Below are positions 1 through 8,111 of a stretch of DNA of 64,000 bases, piece after piece. Numbering within the stretch: position 1 is the first letter of the stretch; the number at the start of each line of letters is the position of its first letter. Location of the stretch: NCBI GenBank assembly GCA_040081465.1, contig JBEBGL010000001.1:1-64000 (forward strand), in the 5' to 3' direction. The notes under the pieces are model-generated. The model was given only the letters and a program-made list of their open reading frames with translations, was not told the origin of the DNA and made no database searches. The translations under genes and the position numbers were made by a program. This stretch comes from UBA668 sp040081465. Lineage in GTDB: Bacteria; Actinomycetota; Acidimicrobiia; Acidimicrobiales; Ilumatobacteraceae.

Positions 1-1431
1 GCGATCGGCTGCCGGTTCAAACACTGCCTCGACCGACCACTCGGCCGCGATCGCGTCGAGCGATGGCCATACGCCTTCCGCTAATCCCGCAAGGTACGCA
101 GCACCGAGCGCTGTCGTCTCTTGATCGGCTGGACGACGCACGGTTACACCCAACTGATCGGCCTGGAACTGCAGCATTTCGTCCATCACCGAGGCACCAC
201 CGTCGACGCGTAGATCTCGAATCTCAACGCCAGCTGCCTGCGACATCGCATCGATCGCATCACGTGTCTGATACGCCATCGCCTCGACAACTGCGCGCGC
301 GAGATGCGCCTTGGTGCTGCCGCGCGTAATGCCGACGATCGTGCCGCGCGCGTACGGATCCCACCACGGGCTACCAAGTCCGGCGAAGGCGGGTACCAGG
401 TAGACGCCACCGTTGTCAGCCACCGACGCGGCCAGCGGTCCAACTTCGGCCGAACTGTTGATTACGCCGATTCCGTCGCGCAGCCACTGCACCGCGGCAC
501 CGGTTACAAAGATCGCACCTTCCAACGCATATGTTGTCGTCTCGCCGATAGTCCAGCCGACGGTGGTCAGCATGCCTTCTCGTGGTACCGGACATTGCTC
601 GCCGACGTTGAGCAAAATGAAACTGCCGGTGCCGTAGGTGTTCTTCGCCATGCCGGGTGCGAAACAAGCCTGACCAAAGAGCGCGGCCTGCTGATCGCCC
701 GCGATGCCCGAGATTGGAATGCCTGCAGGAGCTCCACACTCGTCGGAGGTCGCTCCGAACCTGCCGCTTGAGGGCAGCACCTTGGGAAGCGCCGACGTCG
801 GCACGCCGAACTCGGTGCACATTGCATCACTCCACTGCAAGGTGCGAATGTCGAACAGCATTGTTCGGCTCGCATTCGAAGAGTCGGTGGCATGTACAGA
901 GCCGCCTGTCAGGTTCCAGAGCAGCCACGAATCGATCGTGCCGATGGCAAGGTCATCGTCGATCGGGATGCTGCGATTCGCGAGCAGCCACTCGACTTTC
1001 GAACCGGAGAAGTAGGGGTCGAGCACCAACCCCGTGGTCGCGCGCACGACCGACAGCCAACCATCGGCGGTGAGCTGATCGCAGCGCGCTGCCGTACGGC
1101 GGTCTTGCCACACGATGGCGGTTCCGTACGGCTGGCCAGTGCGCCGATTCCATGCGAGCACCGTCTCGCGTTGGTTCGTGATTCCGATTGCGGCCACGCT
1201 GGCGATGCCCACGCGCTGCACAACCTCGTTCAGCGTCTCGCAGACGGCCCTCCAGATTTCGGTGGCGTCGTGTTCGACCCAACCTGGCTGCGGGAAGTAC
1301 TGCGTGAACTCGCGATACGCGGCAATCGGCTCAGCGGAAGTGGAATCGTGCAGTCCGGGGAACACCGCTCGACTGCGCACGCCGGTGGTGCCGGCGTCGA
1401 TCGCGATCACGCAGGGTTGTGGCTGGCTCAC
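1..1431 (-). CDS. glpK: Glycerol kinase, 3' end off the window
   Basis: FGGY-family kinase that phosphorylates glycerol to glycerol-3-phosphate in the cytoplasm. The reading frame starts at a GTG (1431-1429) with the N-terminal phosphate-binding motif IDAGTTG and stays open to base 1, giving 477 codons; family members are about 500 aa, so only about 25 residues are missing. Other recognisable stretches are the ITNQRET segment, a GIAGDQQAALFG segment, and near the end DGGAS and QETTALGAAYLAGL. The start codon overlaps the stop of the upstream membrane-protein gene by 4 bp (GTGA), so the two are probably translated together. Family assignment is secure; substrate is inferred from the closest motifs. 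Confidence 0.93.
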   Translation of the reverse strand, partial: MSQPQPCVIAIDAGTTGVRSRAVFPGLHDSTSAEPIAAYREFTQYFPQPGWVEHDATEIWRAVCETLNEVVQRVGIASVAAIGITNQRETVLAWNRRTGQPYGTAIVWQDRRTAARCDQLTADGWLSVVRATTGLVLDPYFSGSKVEWLLANRSIPIDDDLAIGTIDSWLLWNLTGGSVHATDSSNASRTMLFDIRTLQWSDAMCTEFGVPTSALPKVLPSSGRFGATSDECGAPAGIPISGIAGDQQAALFGQACFAPGMAKNTYGTGSFILLNVGEQCPVPREGMLTTVGWTIGETTTYALEGAIFVTGAAVQWLRDGIGVINSSAEVGPLAASVADNGGVYLVPAFAGLGSPWWDPYARGTIVGITRGSTKAHLARAVVEAMAYQTRDAIDAMSQAAGVEIRDLRVDGGASVMDEMLQFQADQLGVTVRRPADQETTALGAAYLAGLAEGVWPSLDAIAAEWSVEAVFEPAADR

Positions 1432-1799
1432 CGGCGGCGCTTCGGTGGTCGATGGCCGGGGCTGCCGGACGTGCGCTTAGTCGGCGCTGGCCGCGGGCGC
1501 GGCGTTGAATCAACGAGTGCTGTCTTCGATGAGCCCCTCGTCTTGGACCCGACAGTGCGGGGTGGAGCGGCGGCAACCTCCGCGCGCATCTGTTTCAACG
1601 TCTTGCGCTGGTAACCGAACTTGGCCATGACTGCGCCGACTGTGAGGTAAACGACTCCTCCGAGAATGAGCGCGGTGTAGCTGGATAGCGATCGATTGTC
1701 GGAAGCCGAGAACGACACGATGGCGATGATGGCTGCGACGACAGCCCACTCGATGCTCAGCCGCTTCCACGGGATCGGCCGTGAAGAATCCCATTTCAT
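1428..1799 (-). CDS. Small membrane protein with two hydrophobic segments and basic Pro-rich tail
   Basis: 123-aa protein of unknown function. Residues about 17-32 and 39-60 are hydrophobic and could be two membrane helices; the remaining C-terminal half is rich in Arg, Lys, Pro and Thr and is presumably cytoplasmic. The ATG at 1799 was chosen because a strong Shine-Dalgarno (AAGGAGGTGG) lies about 8 nt upstream; longer versions would extend into the divergent pfk gene. It overlaps the glpK start by 4 bp, and its own start is only 34 bp from the divergent phosphofructokinase start, so the two promoters must share that gap. No family recognised. Confidence 0.7.
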   Translation of the reverse strand: MKWDSSRPIPWKRLSIEWAVVAAIIAIVSFSASDNRSLSSYTALILGGVVYLTVGAVMAKFGYQRKTLKQMRAEVAAAPPRTVGSKTRGSSKTALVDSTPRPRPAPTKRTSGSPGHRPPKRRR

Positions 1800-1833
1800 C
1801 CGAACCGCCACCTCCTTGCCGTACCATTTTGAT

Positions 1834-2868
1834 ATGCGCGTGGGCATTCTGACAGGTGGCGGCGATTGCCCAGGCCTCAACGCCGCGATCCGCGCGGTCG
1901 TCCGCAAAGGTGAATTGGTTTACGGCGACGAAATGTTTGGGTTTCACGATGCGTGGGACGGTGTACGCGAGCGCCGTTTCACGGAACTAAATGTTGCGTC
2001 GTTGCGAGGCATGCTGCCCAAAGGCGGCACGATGCTGGGCACCCGTCGCGGGAGTCCGTACGACCATCCCACCGGAGTTCAGGAAGTCGTCGACACGTTC
2101 CGTGAAATGCAACTCGATGCATTGGTGGTCATCGGTGGCAACGGTTCGTTGTCGGTTGCGTGCAAGCTGCACGCCGATCGCCAGCTTCCGATCGTAGGTA
2201 TTCCGAAGACGATCGATAACGACGTCGTTGGCACCGACATGACGTTCGGATTCAACACGGCCGTGCAGATCGCTACCGACGCGATCGACAGGCTGCACAC
2301 CACCGCTGAGAGTCACGACCGGGTGATGGTGGTCGAGGTGATGGGGCGTCACAGCGGATGGATCGCGACCTACGCCGGCATCGCCGGCGGTGCGACAGCG
2401 ATTCTGATTCCAGAGAAGCCGTTCGACATCGAAGCGGTGTGCGCACAGCTACGTAGTCGACACGAGCGTGGACGCTACGCATCGATCGTGGTTGTCGCCG
2501 AAGGAGCAGAACCAGTAGAAGGCACGATGCACCGCCGCGACAAGGTGTACGACCAGTTTGGGCACGTGCGCCTTGGTGGAGTTGCGGAAACGATCGCCAA
2601 TGCGATCGAAGAACGCACAGGGTTCGAAAGCCGAATGGTGCTGCTTGGTCACATCCAGCGTGGCGGTACGCCAACAGCGTTCGATCGTGTGCTCAGCACG
2701 CGATACGGGGTCGCCGCAATCGATGCTGTCCATGTCGGGGCATGGGGACAAATGGTCGCACTACGCGGCGGCGAAGTGGTGACTGCGCCACTACTAGAAA
2801 CCGTTGGGCGCACGCGCCCCGTCGACATGCACCTCTACCACGAGGTCGCAGCTGTCTTCTTCGGCTGA
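1834..2868 (+). CDS. pfkA: 6-phosphofructokinase (PfkA family, K-type active site)
   Basis: 344-aa cytoplasmic glycolytic enzyme phosphorylating fructose-6-phosphate. It carries the family motifs TGGGDCPGLNAAIR (residues 7-20), PKTIDND (124-130, the catalytic base region), MGRHSGWIA and GHIQRGGTPTAFDR. The phosphate-binding loop reads GGNGS (101-105): Gly at the position that is usually Gly in ATP-using and Asp in PPi-using enzymes, but Asn where the classical enzyme has the Mg-binding Asp. The Lys in PKTIDND is the type found in PPi-dependent and atypical ATP-dependent enzymes; classical bacterial ATP-PFK has Gly there. ATP use is therefore likely but not certain. The start is the first ATG before the glycine-rich motif. 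Confidence 0.93.
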   Translation: MRVGILTGGGDCPGLNAAIRAVVRKGELVYGDEMFGFHDAWDGVRERRFTELNVASLRGMLPKGGTMLGTRRGSPYDHPTGVQEVVDTFREMQLDALVVIGGNGSLSVACKLHADRQLPIVGIPKTIDNDVVGTDMTFGFNTAVQIATDAIDRLHTTAESHDRVMVVEVMGRHSGWIATYAGIAGGATAILIPEKPFDIEAVCAQLRSRHERGRYASIVVVAEGAEPVEGTMHRRDKVYDQFGHVRLGGVAETIANAIEERTGFESRMVLLGHIQRGGTPTAFDRVLSTRYGVAAIDAVHVGAWGQMVALRGGEVVTAPLLETVGRTRPVDMHLYHEVAAVFFG

Positions 2869-2875
2869 GAGTGTC

Positions 2876-3496
2876 TCAGGGCGAGGTCGGCGACGGGAAC
2901 GGTGGGTAGTCGGGCTGCGATGACGGCACCAGGCCCGGGTAGTCGTACACCGTTAGCGGTGCACTCGTTAGTTCGCCGCTGCCAACTGGCCACTGTTGGT
3001 CGGCGCCTGCAACAAGGATCGTCACACCGCGCACGCCTTCGATCTCGGATGCCGTGAACACAATCTGAGCGATGGCTGTGATTAGTACCTGGCCCGACAA
3101 CTCAAGGACGGCGTCGGAGAGGTCGACGCGCAACACGAAGCCTTGCCGTCTGGCATCGAGAAGCTCTGTGCCTACTGGAATCGCTGTGCGGAACTGATTC
3201 GACTGCTCGGTCTGATTCGGCCCGGCGAGCAATGCTTGCATGAGAGCAGTTGGTGTCTCAGCGACGTCGCGCGCAACGGATTCGAGAAGCGCCGCTTGCC
3301 CAACTACCTCGGGTGACAAGAAGTAGACGCGGGCAGTGCCGATCGCGGCGCCGGCGTTGCTGTCGCCGCCGACCCCTAGTTCAACTTGTTCGGCAGAAGG
3401 AATGTCGCGCGGGCCGTCGTCTGAGGCGATGCCACACGCTGATGCACCGACGATCAACAGGCTTGCAAACATGCGAGTGAAAAAACGACGGCGCAC
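2876..3496 (-). CDS. GerMN-domain lipoprotein, LpqB-like partner of MtrAB
   Basis: 206-aa predicted lipoprotein: basic N-terminus, hydrophobic stretch and a lipobox ending VGASAC, so it should be diacylated at the Cys and anchored outside the membrane. The body resembles the GerMN domain, with the typical stretch TALMQALLAGPNQTEQ and a later segment VLRVDLSDAVLELSG. Its GTG start shares one base with the stop of the MtrB-like kinase gene (TAGTG), completing an mtrA-mtrB-lipoprotein order. In mycobacteria LpqB follows mtrB and modulates the kinase; this protein is shorter and lacks the C-terminal propeller of LpqB. A modulatory role is inferred from position. Confidence 0.8.
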   Translation of the reverse strand: MRRRFFTRMFASLLIVGASACGIASDDGPRDIPSAEQVELGVGGDSNAGAAIGTARVYFLSPEVVGQAALLESVARDVAETPTALMQALLAGPNQTEQSNQFRTAIPVGTELLDARRQGFVLRVDLSDAVLELSGQVLITAIAQIVFTASEIEGVRGVTILVAGADQQWPVGSGELTSAPLTVYDYPGLVPSSQPDYPPFPSPTSP

Positions 3497-5016
3497 TACT
3501 CGGTCACCTCGTCGGCAGCAAGTTCGAGAACGAAACGGGCGCCGGGTTCGCCGTCAGCGCGATCCTCGACCCATACGCGTCCACCATGTATGCGGGCGTG
3601 TTCGTCGACAAGCGACAACCCGAGTCCGGCGCCGTCGCTCGAGCTTCGGCGACCAGCCACCGCGCCTCGAGCAAAGCGTTCGAATATGAGCGTGCGTTCC
3701 TCTACCGGAACACCTGAGCCACGATCCTCAACCGCAATCCAGATGTGAGCCAATGGCTCGCCTTCACCATCGGGTTCGCCGACCGTGACGGTTGCCTCGC
3801 CGCCGCCGTGAAGTCGCGCGTTGTCGATCAGGTTGGCTACCACGCGCGCCAACCGACGTCGGTCGCCCTGAATTACGACACGCTCGGCACGATCGCTGAC
3901 GATGACGCGCGTCGTCGGCACGCTGCTTACTGCGACCGCCTGGCGCACGAACTCGGCGACCCGAAGTTCGTCGAGGTTCAATCGAATCGCACCAGCGTCG
4001 AAGCGTGAGATCTCAAGTAGGTCCTCAACGAGTCCTTGAAAGCGGGTGACATCAGCGACGAGTAGATCGAGCGCAGATTGCGCACGCTCGGGCATTTCCT
4101 CGCGTCGGGAATGCATCACCTCGACGCTGGCAGCCAGTGTCATTAGTGGTGAGCGCAGCTCGTGGCTGACATCGCTGGCGAAACGGGCATCGCGCTCGAC
4201 CCGTGCTTGCAGCGCAGCGACCATGTCGTTGAACGCATTCGCGAGAACTCGCAGATCGGGGTCTTCCGAAGGTTCCAACCGAGTATCGAGGCGGCCAGCA
4301 GCGATTGCCTTGGCGGCCTGCGCGGCGTCGCCGAGCGGGCGCACGGCACGATTAGCAACCAGCGTGCCGAGCAACGCCCCGGCAAGCGTGGTGATGAAAC
4401 CCGCGAACAGCAAGCTCAGTCGGACACTGTCGAGCGTGCTAGATGCATCGTCGAGCAGCACAAACTCGAAGTAGCCGCCCTCAGCCACGGTCAACGGAAT
4501 CCCAACAACGAGCACCGGCTGTCCGTCGATCCGGGTGATCATGCGCGCGGGCGTCGATTCAGTGATGACGCGCTGCTGCAAGCTGAGCGGAATCGCATCG
4601 GTGGTGTACTTGGCCGAACTCGCCGACCAACTGCCGCGGTAGTTGATCGCAAACGTCGCGACACCGAGCGACTGCAAGCGATCCATAGCCGCTTGCGTTG
4701 AGGGGTCGTTCAATCGCAGGTCGTTCTGCGCGGCCTGTGCATTGCGGTATGCCTGCTCGATCCCAGCGTTGTCGCGCTGATTGACGACGCTGCTGCGAGC
4801 AAAGCTGTAAGCGGCAGCGGCAAGGAACCCCGAGAGAAACAGCGCCCCGAGTGCGAACATCAGCAGAATGCGAACGCGCAGACTCAGTCGGCGCGGTTGA
4901 ACGCCTTCCCACCACTCGGTAAACCGCAACCAGCGGTTACGAAGTTTCTCTTCTAACGACGTAGGTCGCGAAGCAGGGCTCGTCGGAGCGGTGGCCTCGG
5001 CGGGGGAGTCGGTCAC
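3496..5016 (-). CDS. mtrB: Sensor histidine kinase, MtrB-like
   Basis: 506-aa membrane histidine kinase. Order: cytoplasmic N-terminal tail, TM1 about 50-72, extracytoplasmic sensor region 75-195, TM2 about 198-222, HAMP linker to about 275, dimerisation/phosphoacceptor domain with HELRSP (His285), and an ATPase domain with NLIDNARLHG, DRGSGVP and DGAGLGLSLV. The GTG start (5016) overlaps the response-regulator stop as GTGA; a longer frame upstream would lie inside that gene. Together with the MtrA-like regulator and the GerMN lipoprotein it forms the actinobacterial envelope/division-sensing MtrAB type system. Confidence 0.92.
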   Translation of the reverse strand: MTDSPAEATAPTSPASRPTSLEEKLRNRWLRFTEWWEGVQPRRLSLRVRILLMFALGALFLSGFLAAAAYSFARSSVVNQRDNAGIEQAYRNAQAAQNDLRLNDPSTQAAMDRLQSLGVATFAINYRGSWSASSAKYTTDAIPLSLQQRVITESTPARMITRIDGQPVLVVGIPLTVAEGGYFEFVLLDDASSTLDSVRLSLLFAGFITTLAGALLGTLVANRAVRPLGDAAQAAKAIAAGRLDTRLEPSEDPDLRVLANAFNDMVAALQARVERDARFASDVSHELRSPLMTLAASVEVMHSRREEMPERAQSALDLLVADVTRFQGLVEDLLEISRFDAGAIRLNLDELRVAEFVRQAVAVSSVPTTRVIVSDRAERVVIQGDRRRLARVVANLIDNARLHGGGEATVTVGEPDGEGEPLAHIWIAVEDRGSGVPVEERTLIFERFARGAVAGRRSSSDGAGLGLSLVDEHARIHGGRVWVEDRADGEPGARFVLELAADEVTE

Positions 5017-5699
5017 GATTGCAGTCGGTAGCCGAGACCCCGCACGGTGACGACATGGCGCGGGTTGGCCGGGTCGGCCTCTACCTTTGTGCGCAGCCGG
5101 CGAACGTGCACATCGACCAACCGACCATCGCCGAAGTAGTCGTAACCCCACACCTTGTCGAGCAGGCTTTCCCGACTGAACACGCTTCCAGGGTTTTGTG
5201 CCAGTTCGCACAGCAGTCGGAACTCGGTCTTAGTGAGATGCAATTCCGTGCCCGCGCGGACGACCTTGCCTTCTTCGGGAATGATCTCAAGATCGCCGAA
5301 GGTGAGCTTGGCATGGCCCGGCGCAGTCGGCCGAATGCGTCGCAGCAACGCGCGGATGCGCGCCGACAGTTCCTTAGGAGCGAACGGCTTAGTCAGGTAG
5401 TCGTCGGCACCTGCCTCGAGACCAGCGACCACGTCGTGTGTGTCGTTGCGGGCGGTGACCATCACGATCGGCACGTCGCTATGGCGACGCAGTGTGCGGC
5501 ATAGCTCGAAGCCGTCAATGCCCGGCAGCATGATGTCGATCAACACCACATCTGGCGCGGCGCGGTGGAACAACTCGATGGCCTCTTCGCCACTGCCCGC
5601 TTCGTCGACCGTCCAGCCTTCGTCTTCCAACGCCAGCTTGACCGCCGTGCGAATGCGTTCGTCGTCTTCTACCGACAGGATTCGTGTACCCACACCCAC
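5013..5699 (-). CDS. mtrA: OmpR/PhoB-type response regulator, MtrA-like
   Basis: 228-aa regulator with receiver domain (acidic pocket EDD at 11-13, phosphoacceptor Asp55 in VVLIDIMLPG, conserved Lys in LTKPF) and a winged-helix DNA-binding domain (ELHLTKTEFRLLCELA, then RRLRTKVE and VRGLGYRL). The GTG at 5699 gives a normal-length receiver; an in-frame GTG two codons later is equally possible. It lies 18 bp downstream of the inositol-monophosphatase-family gene and overlaps the kinase start by 4 bp. In related actinobacteria MtrA controls cell division, wall metabolism and DNA replication genes. Confidence 0.93.
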   Translation of the reverse strand: MGVGTRILSVEDDERIRTAVKLALEDEGWTVDEAGSGEEAIELFHRAAPDVVLIDIMLPGIDGFELCRTLRRHSDVPIVMVTARNDTHDVVAGLEAGADDYLTKPFAPKELSARIRALLRRIRPTAPGHAKLTFGDLEIIPEEGKVVRAGTELHLTKTEFRLLCELAQNPGSVFSRESLLDKVWGYDYFGDGRLVDVHVRRLRTKVEADPANPRHVVTVRGLGYRLQS

Positions 5700-5717
5700 A
5701 TGATGCCAGGCCGCGGG

Positions 5718-6524
5718 CTAGGTGAGGTGGTCGTTGTCGATCTCTTCGATCAAGGCATGCATGGCAGGGAACAGCGCCGGGTTGGCCGCGAGCACGGAAT
5801 CCGGTCGTGCCGGGCCGCCGTCAATGCTTCCGGTTCGGCATCCGGCCTCGCGCGCGATCAATTCGCCAGCGGCAAGATCCCACGCGCCCAGCCATTGCTC
5901 GAAGTACACGTCGACCCGTCCGGCTGCCACGTAACACAAGTCGGGGGCGGCTGCGCCGAACCGGCGGATATCGCGAACACGCGGCAACATCGCAGCGACT
6001 CGCCGCGCCTGCAGTCGCCGACGTTCGATTTGATAGCTGAAACCGGTTGCGACCAGGGCGAGCGCAACGTCGTCGGTCTCGCTGCACCGCAGGGGCTGGC
6101 CGTTGAGGAACGCGCCGTCGCCTGCCATCGCAGTGAACAGCTCATTAGTTGTTGGCACGTACACAACGCCGATCTCAGTTCCGTGCGTCGAGGTGGCGGC
6201 GATCGAAACTGCCCACCCAGGAAGGTCATAAAGAAAGTTGGTGGTGCCGTCGATCGGATCGACGAGCCAATCGATGCCGCTTGTGCCAGCCGAGTCGGTG
6301 CCTTCTTCGCCGATGATTGCATCGTCGGGCCGCGCTTCCAGAATGCCGTTCACGATCAGCGTCTCACTGGCCTTGTCGAACTCGGTCACCATGTCGGTGG
6401 ACGACGACTTTGTGTCGGCGGCGGAGATGCCGCGTTCGGCGCGGCCGTCACGGACCATGTCGCCAGCGGCCAACGCGAGTTTGCTGGCCAACGCCAGCAA
6501 CTCGACGCGGTCTGCGTGCCGCAT
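5718..6524 (-). CDS. Inositol-monophosphatase-family phosphatase
   Basis: 268-aa Mg-dependent phosphatase of the IMPase superfamily. Metal-binding motifs are visible: GEEGTD, the signature WLVDPIDGTTNF, and GAWDLAAGELIAREAG near the C-terminus. Members hydrolyse inositol-1-phosphate, histidinol phosphate (HisN) or similar sugar phosphates, and sequence alone does not decide which. The ATG at 6524 was chosen because the frame upstream runs through the preceding gene with Arg-rich low-complexity translation. It sits in a five-gene operon with mtrAB, an uncommon neighbour for that system. Confidence 0.88.
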   Translation of the reverse strand: MRHADRVELLALASKLALAAGDMVRDGRAERGISAADTKSSSTDMVTEFDKASETLIVNGILEARPDDAIIGEEGTDSAGTSGIDWLVDPIDGTTNFLYDLPGWAVSIAATSTHGTEIGVVYVPTTNELFTAMAGDGAFLNGQPLRCSETDDVALALVATGFSYQIERRRLQARRVAAMLPRVRDIRRFGAAAPDLCYVAAGRVDVYFEQWLGAWDLAAGELIAREAGCRTGSIDGGPARPDSVLAANPALFPAMHALIEEIDNDHLT

Positions 6525-6541
6525 CTCTGAAGTACCAGGAG

Positions 6542-6820
6542 TCAACGTTGCCGCGTTCGTTCGCGCTGTTCGACTTGTCGCCATTCGCCGACCGCGCGCA
6601 AGACGAGGACGGCGACGATGCTCATGCCGCCTGCGGCGGAGACGGCTCCGATGAAGATGCCGACTCCGCGAGCTGTGGCGCAGGTGCCGTCGCACTGCAA
6701 CTTTACGAGCGTGTAGCCGATGAGTCCGCCCGCAAAGCCGGCGACCAGGATCGCGACAAACGCAGCGGCGCGCGCTCGTGGCGACGGCAACGCCGAGAGG
6801 GGTCGTTCGCCGCTGCTCAC
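6542..6820 (-). CDS. Small two-helix membrane protein
   Basis: 92-aa protein with hydrophobic segments at about residues 17-37 and 49-73, separated by a short loop with two Cys (QCDGTCATA). The GTG start at 6820 lies 24 bp from the divergent glycosyltransferase ATG. It is the first gene of the minus-strand run leading into the phosphatase and mtrAB genes, with a 17-bp gap to the next start. No family recognised; the paired Cys could form an exported disulfide, which is only a guess. Confidence 0.65.
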   Translation of the reverse strand: MSSGERPLSALPSPRARAAAFVAILVAGFAGGLIGYTLVKLQCDGTCATARGVGIFIGAVSAAGGMSIVAVLVLRAVGEWRQVEQRERTRQR

Positions 6821-6844
6821 GTCACCAATCTAGGCTCGTCGGTC

Positions 6845-7582
6845 ATGCGTGTGACAGTCGTCGTTCCAACGTTCAACGAGAACGACAACATCGAAGTCCT
6901 TTGCCGCGCAGTGAGATCAGCCGTGCCAACAGCGAGCATTCTCGTTGTTGACGACGGCAGTCCCGACGGAACAGCCGACACGGTCGATCGTCTCGGCGCT
7001 GAGATGGGATCGATCGCGGTTCTGCGACGCGACCAAAAGCTTGGGCTCGGTTCCGCATACCGTGCCGGGCTGCGCGCAGCAATCGAGAGTGGTGCCGAGA
7101 TCTGCATACAGATGGATGCCGATCTCTCGCACGACGCAGCGTTGCTACCCGCCTTGATTGCGAACGTCGAGCTTGGTGCGGATCTCACGATCGGCAGCCG
7201 GTATGTGCCGGGCGGTCTCACGATCGACTGGCCCGCAGGTCGTCGGCGCTTATCGCGTTGGGGCAATCGGTATGCGGCCGGAGTGCTCGGCTTGGCCGTC
7301 AACGATGCGACCGCCGGCTACCGCGCCTACAGCGCCGCGGCGTTGGAACGAATGCAGTTCGACACCGTGGGCTCGGAGGGTTACGGCTTTCAGGTGGAGA
7401 TGACGTATCGCTTAGTACGCATCAACGGAAAGATCGTCGAGTTTCCGATCACGTTTCGTGATCGCGTCGAGGGTTCGTCCAAGATGTCGGGCAGCATTGT
7501 GCGCGAGGCCACGGTGCTCGTTGCGCGACTTTGGGTCAGCGACTTCCGCGGCCGCCGCAAGCGTCGTAGAGGCGGCCGTTAA
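6845..7582 (+). CDS. GT2 glycosyltransferase, polyprenol-phosphate mannose synthase-like
   Basis: 245-aa GT-A-fold enzyme. Typical dolichol-phosphate-mannose-synthase features: VVVPTFNENDNI at the N-terminus, VDDGSPDGTAD, the DXD-like MDADLSHD, IGSRYVPGG and the acceptor-site stretch EFPITFRDRVEGSSKM. It would transfer mannose from GDP-mannose to polyprenyl phosphate at the cytoplasmic membrane face. Actinobacterial versions are often fused or paired with an apolipoprotein N-acyltransferase (Ppm1), and no such domain is present here. The ATG at 6845 directly precedes the first beta strand. It is the first of three co-directional genes. Confidence 0.88.
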   Translation: MRVTVVVPTFNENDNIEVLCRAVRSAVPTASILVVDDGSPDGTADTVDRLGAEMGSIAVLRRDQKLGLGSAYRAGLRAAIESGAEICIQMDADLSHDAALLPALIANVELGADLTIGSRYVPGGLTIDWPAGRRRLSRWGNRYAAGVLGLAVNDATAGYRAYSAAALERMQFDTVGSEGYGFQVEMTYRLVRINGKIVEFPITFRDRVEGSSKMSGSIVREATVLVARLWVSDFRGRRKRRRGGR

Positions 7583-7631
7583 CTACTACCCGTTAACTAC
7601 CCGCGGCCGATGGTTCTGGCACACTTTCGCG

Positions 7632-8111
7632 GTGCGTCGCTGGCTGGTTGGAGGAGCTCTCATACGGCATGGCGACGGATTGGTTCTGGTCGGAAACCGT
7701 CGGCGTGATAACTCGCTCGAGTGGACGCCGCCGGGCGGCGTGATCGACCGCGGCGAAACGCTGCTTGAGGGTCTCGCGCGCGAAGTGTTGGAAGAGACCG
7801 GATTGGTGGTCAGCACTTGGGCAAGTCGTTGCTACCACGTAACGGTTGATGCGCCCGATATGGGATGGCAGTTAACTGTCGAGGCGTGGGAGACCGATCA
7901 GGTCAGCGGCGAGATCTGCCTCGCCGATCCCGACGGCATCGTGGAAGAGGTGCGCTACAGCAACGCCACGGACGCGCTTGAGTTGCTGACGGCGAGCCCA
8001 ATGTGGGTGCGACTGCCGGTGAGCGCATGGCTTGGTGGAGCAACCGAGCCGCACTACAAGTTCGCGTTGCGCGGGAAGGATCGCGCGACCGCAAAGATCG
8101 AGCGCGTATGA
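7632..8111 (+). CDS. NUDIX hydrolase
   Basis: About 159-aa hydrolase with a complete Nudix box, GGVIDRGETLLEGL followed by AREVLEETGL (G-x5-E-x7-REVLEETGL), which binds Mg and cleaves nucleoside-diphosphate-linked substrates. The GTG at 7632, just before VRRWLVGGALIR, was chosen because the usual Nudix fold begins there; no convincing Shine-Dalgarno was seen, so the true start could differ by some codons. Its stop overlaps the dinB start as ATGA. Substrate cannot be told; a role in nucleotide-pool or sugar-nucleotide clean-up is possible. Confidence 0.85.
   Translation: MRRWLVGGALIRHGDGLVLVGNRRRDNSLEWTPPGGVIDRGETLLEGLAREVLEETGLVVSTWASRCYHVTVDAPDMGWQLTVEAWETDQVSGEICLADPDGIVEEVRYSNATDALELLTASPMWVRLPVSAWLGGATEPHYKFALRGKDRATAKIERV

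Noticed and set aside
892..1614. Plus-strand frame across the glycerol kinase start
   Set aside because: Antisense shadow of glpK and the small membrane protein.
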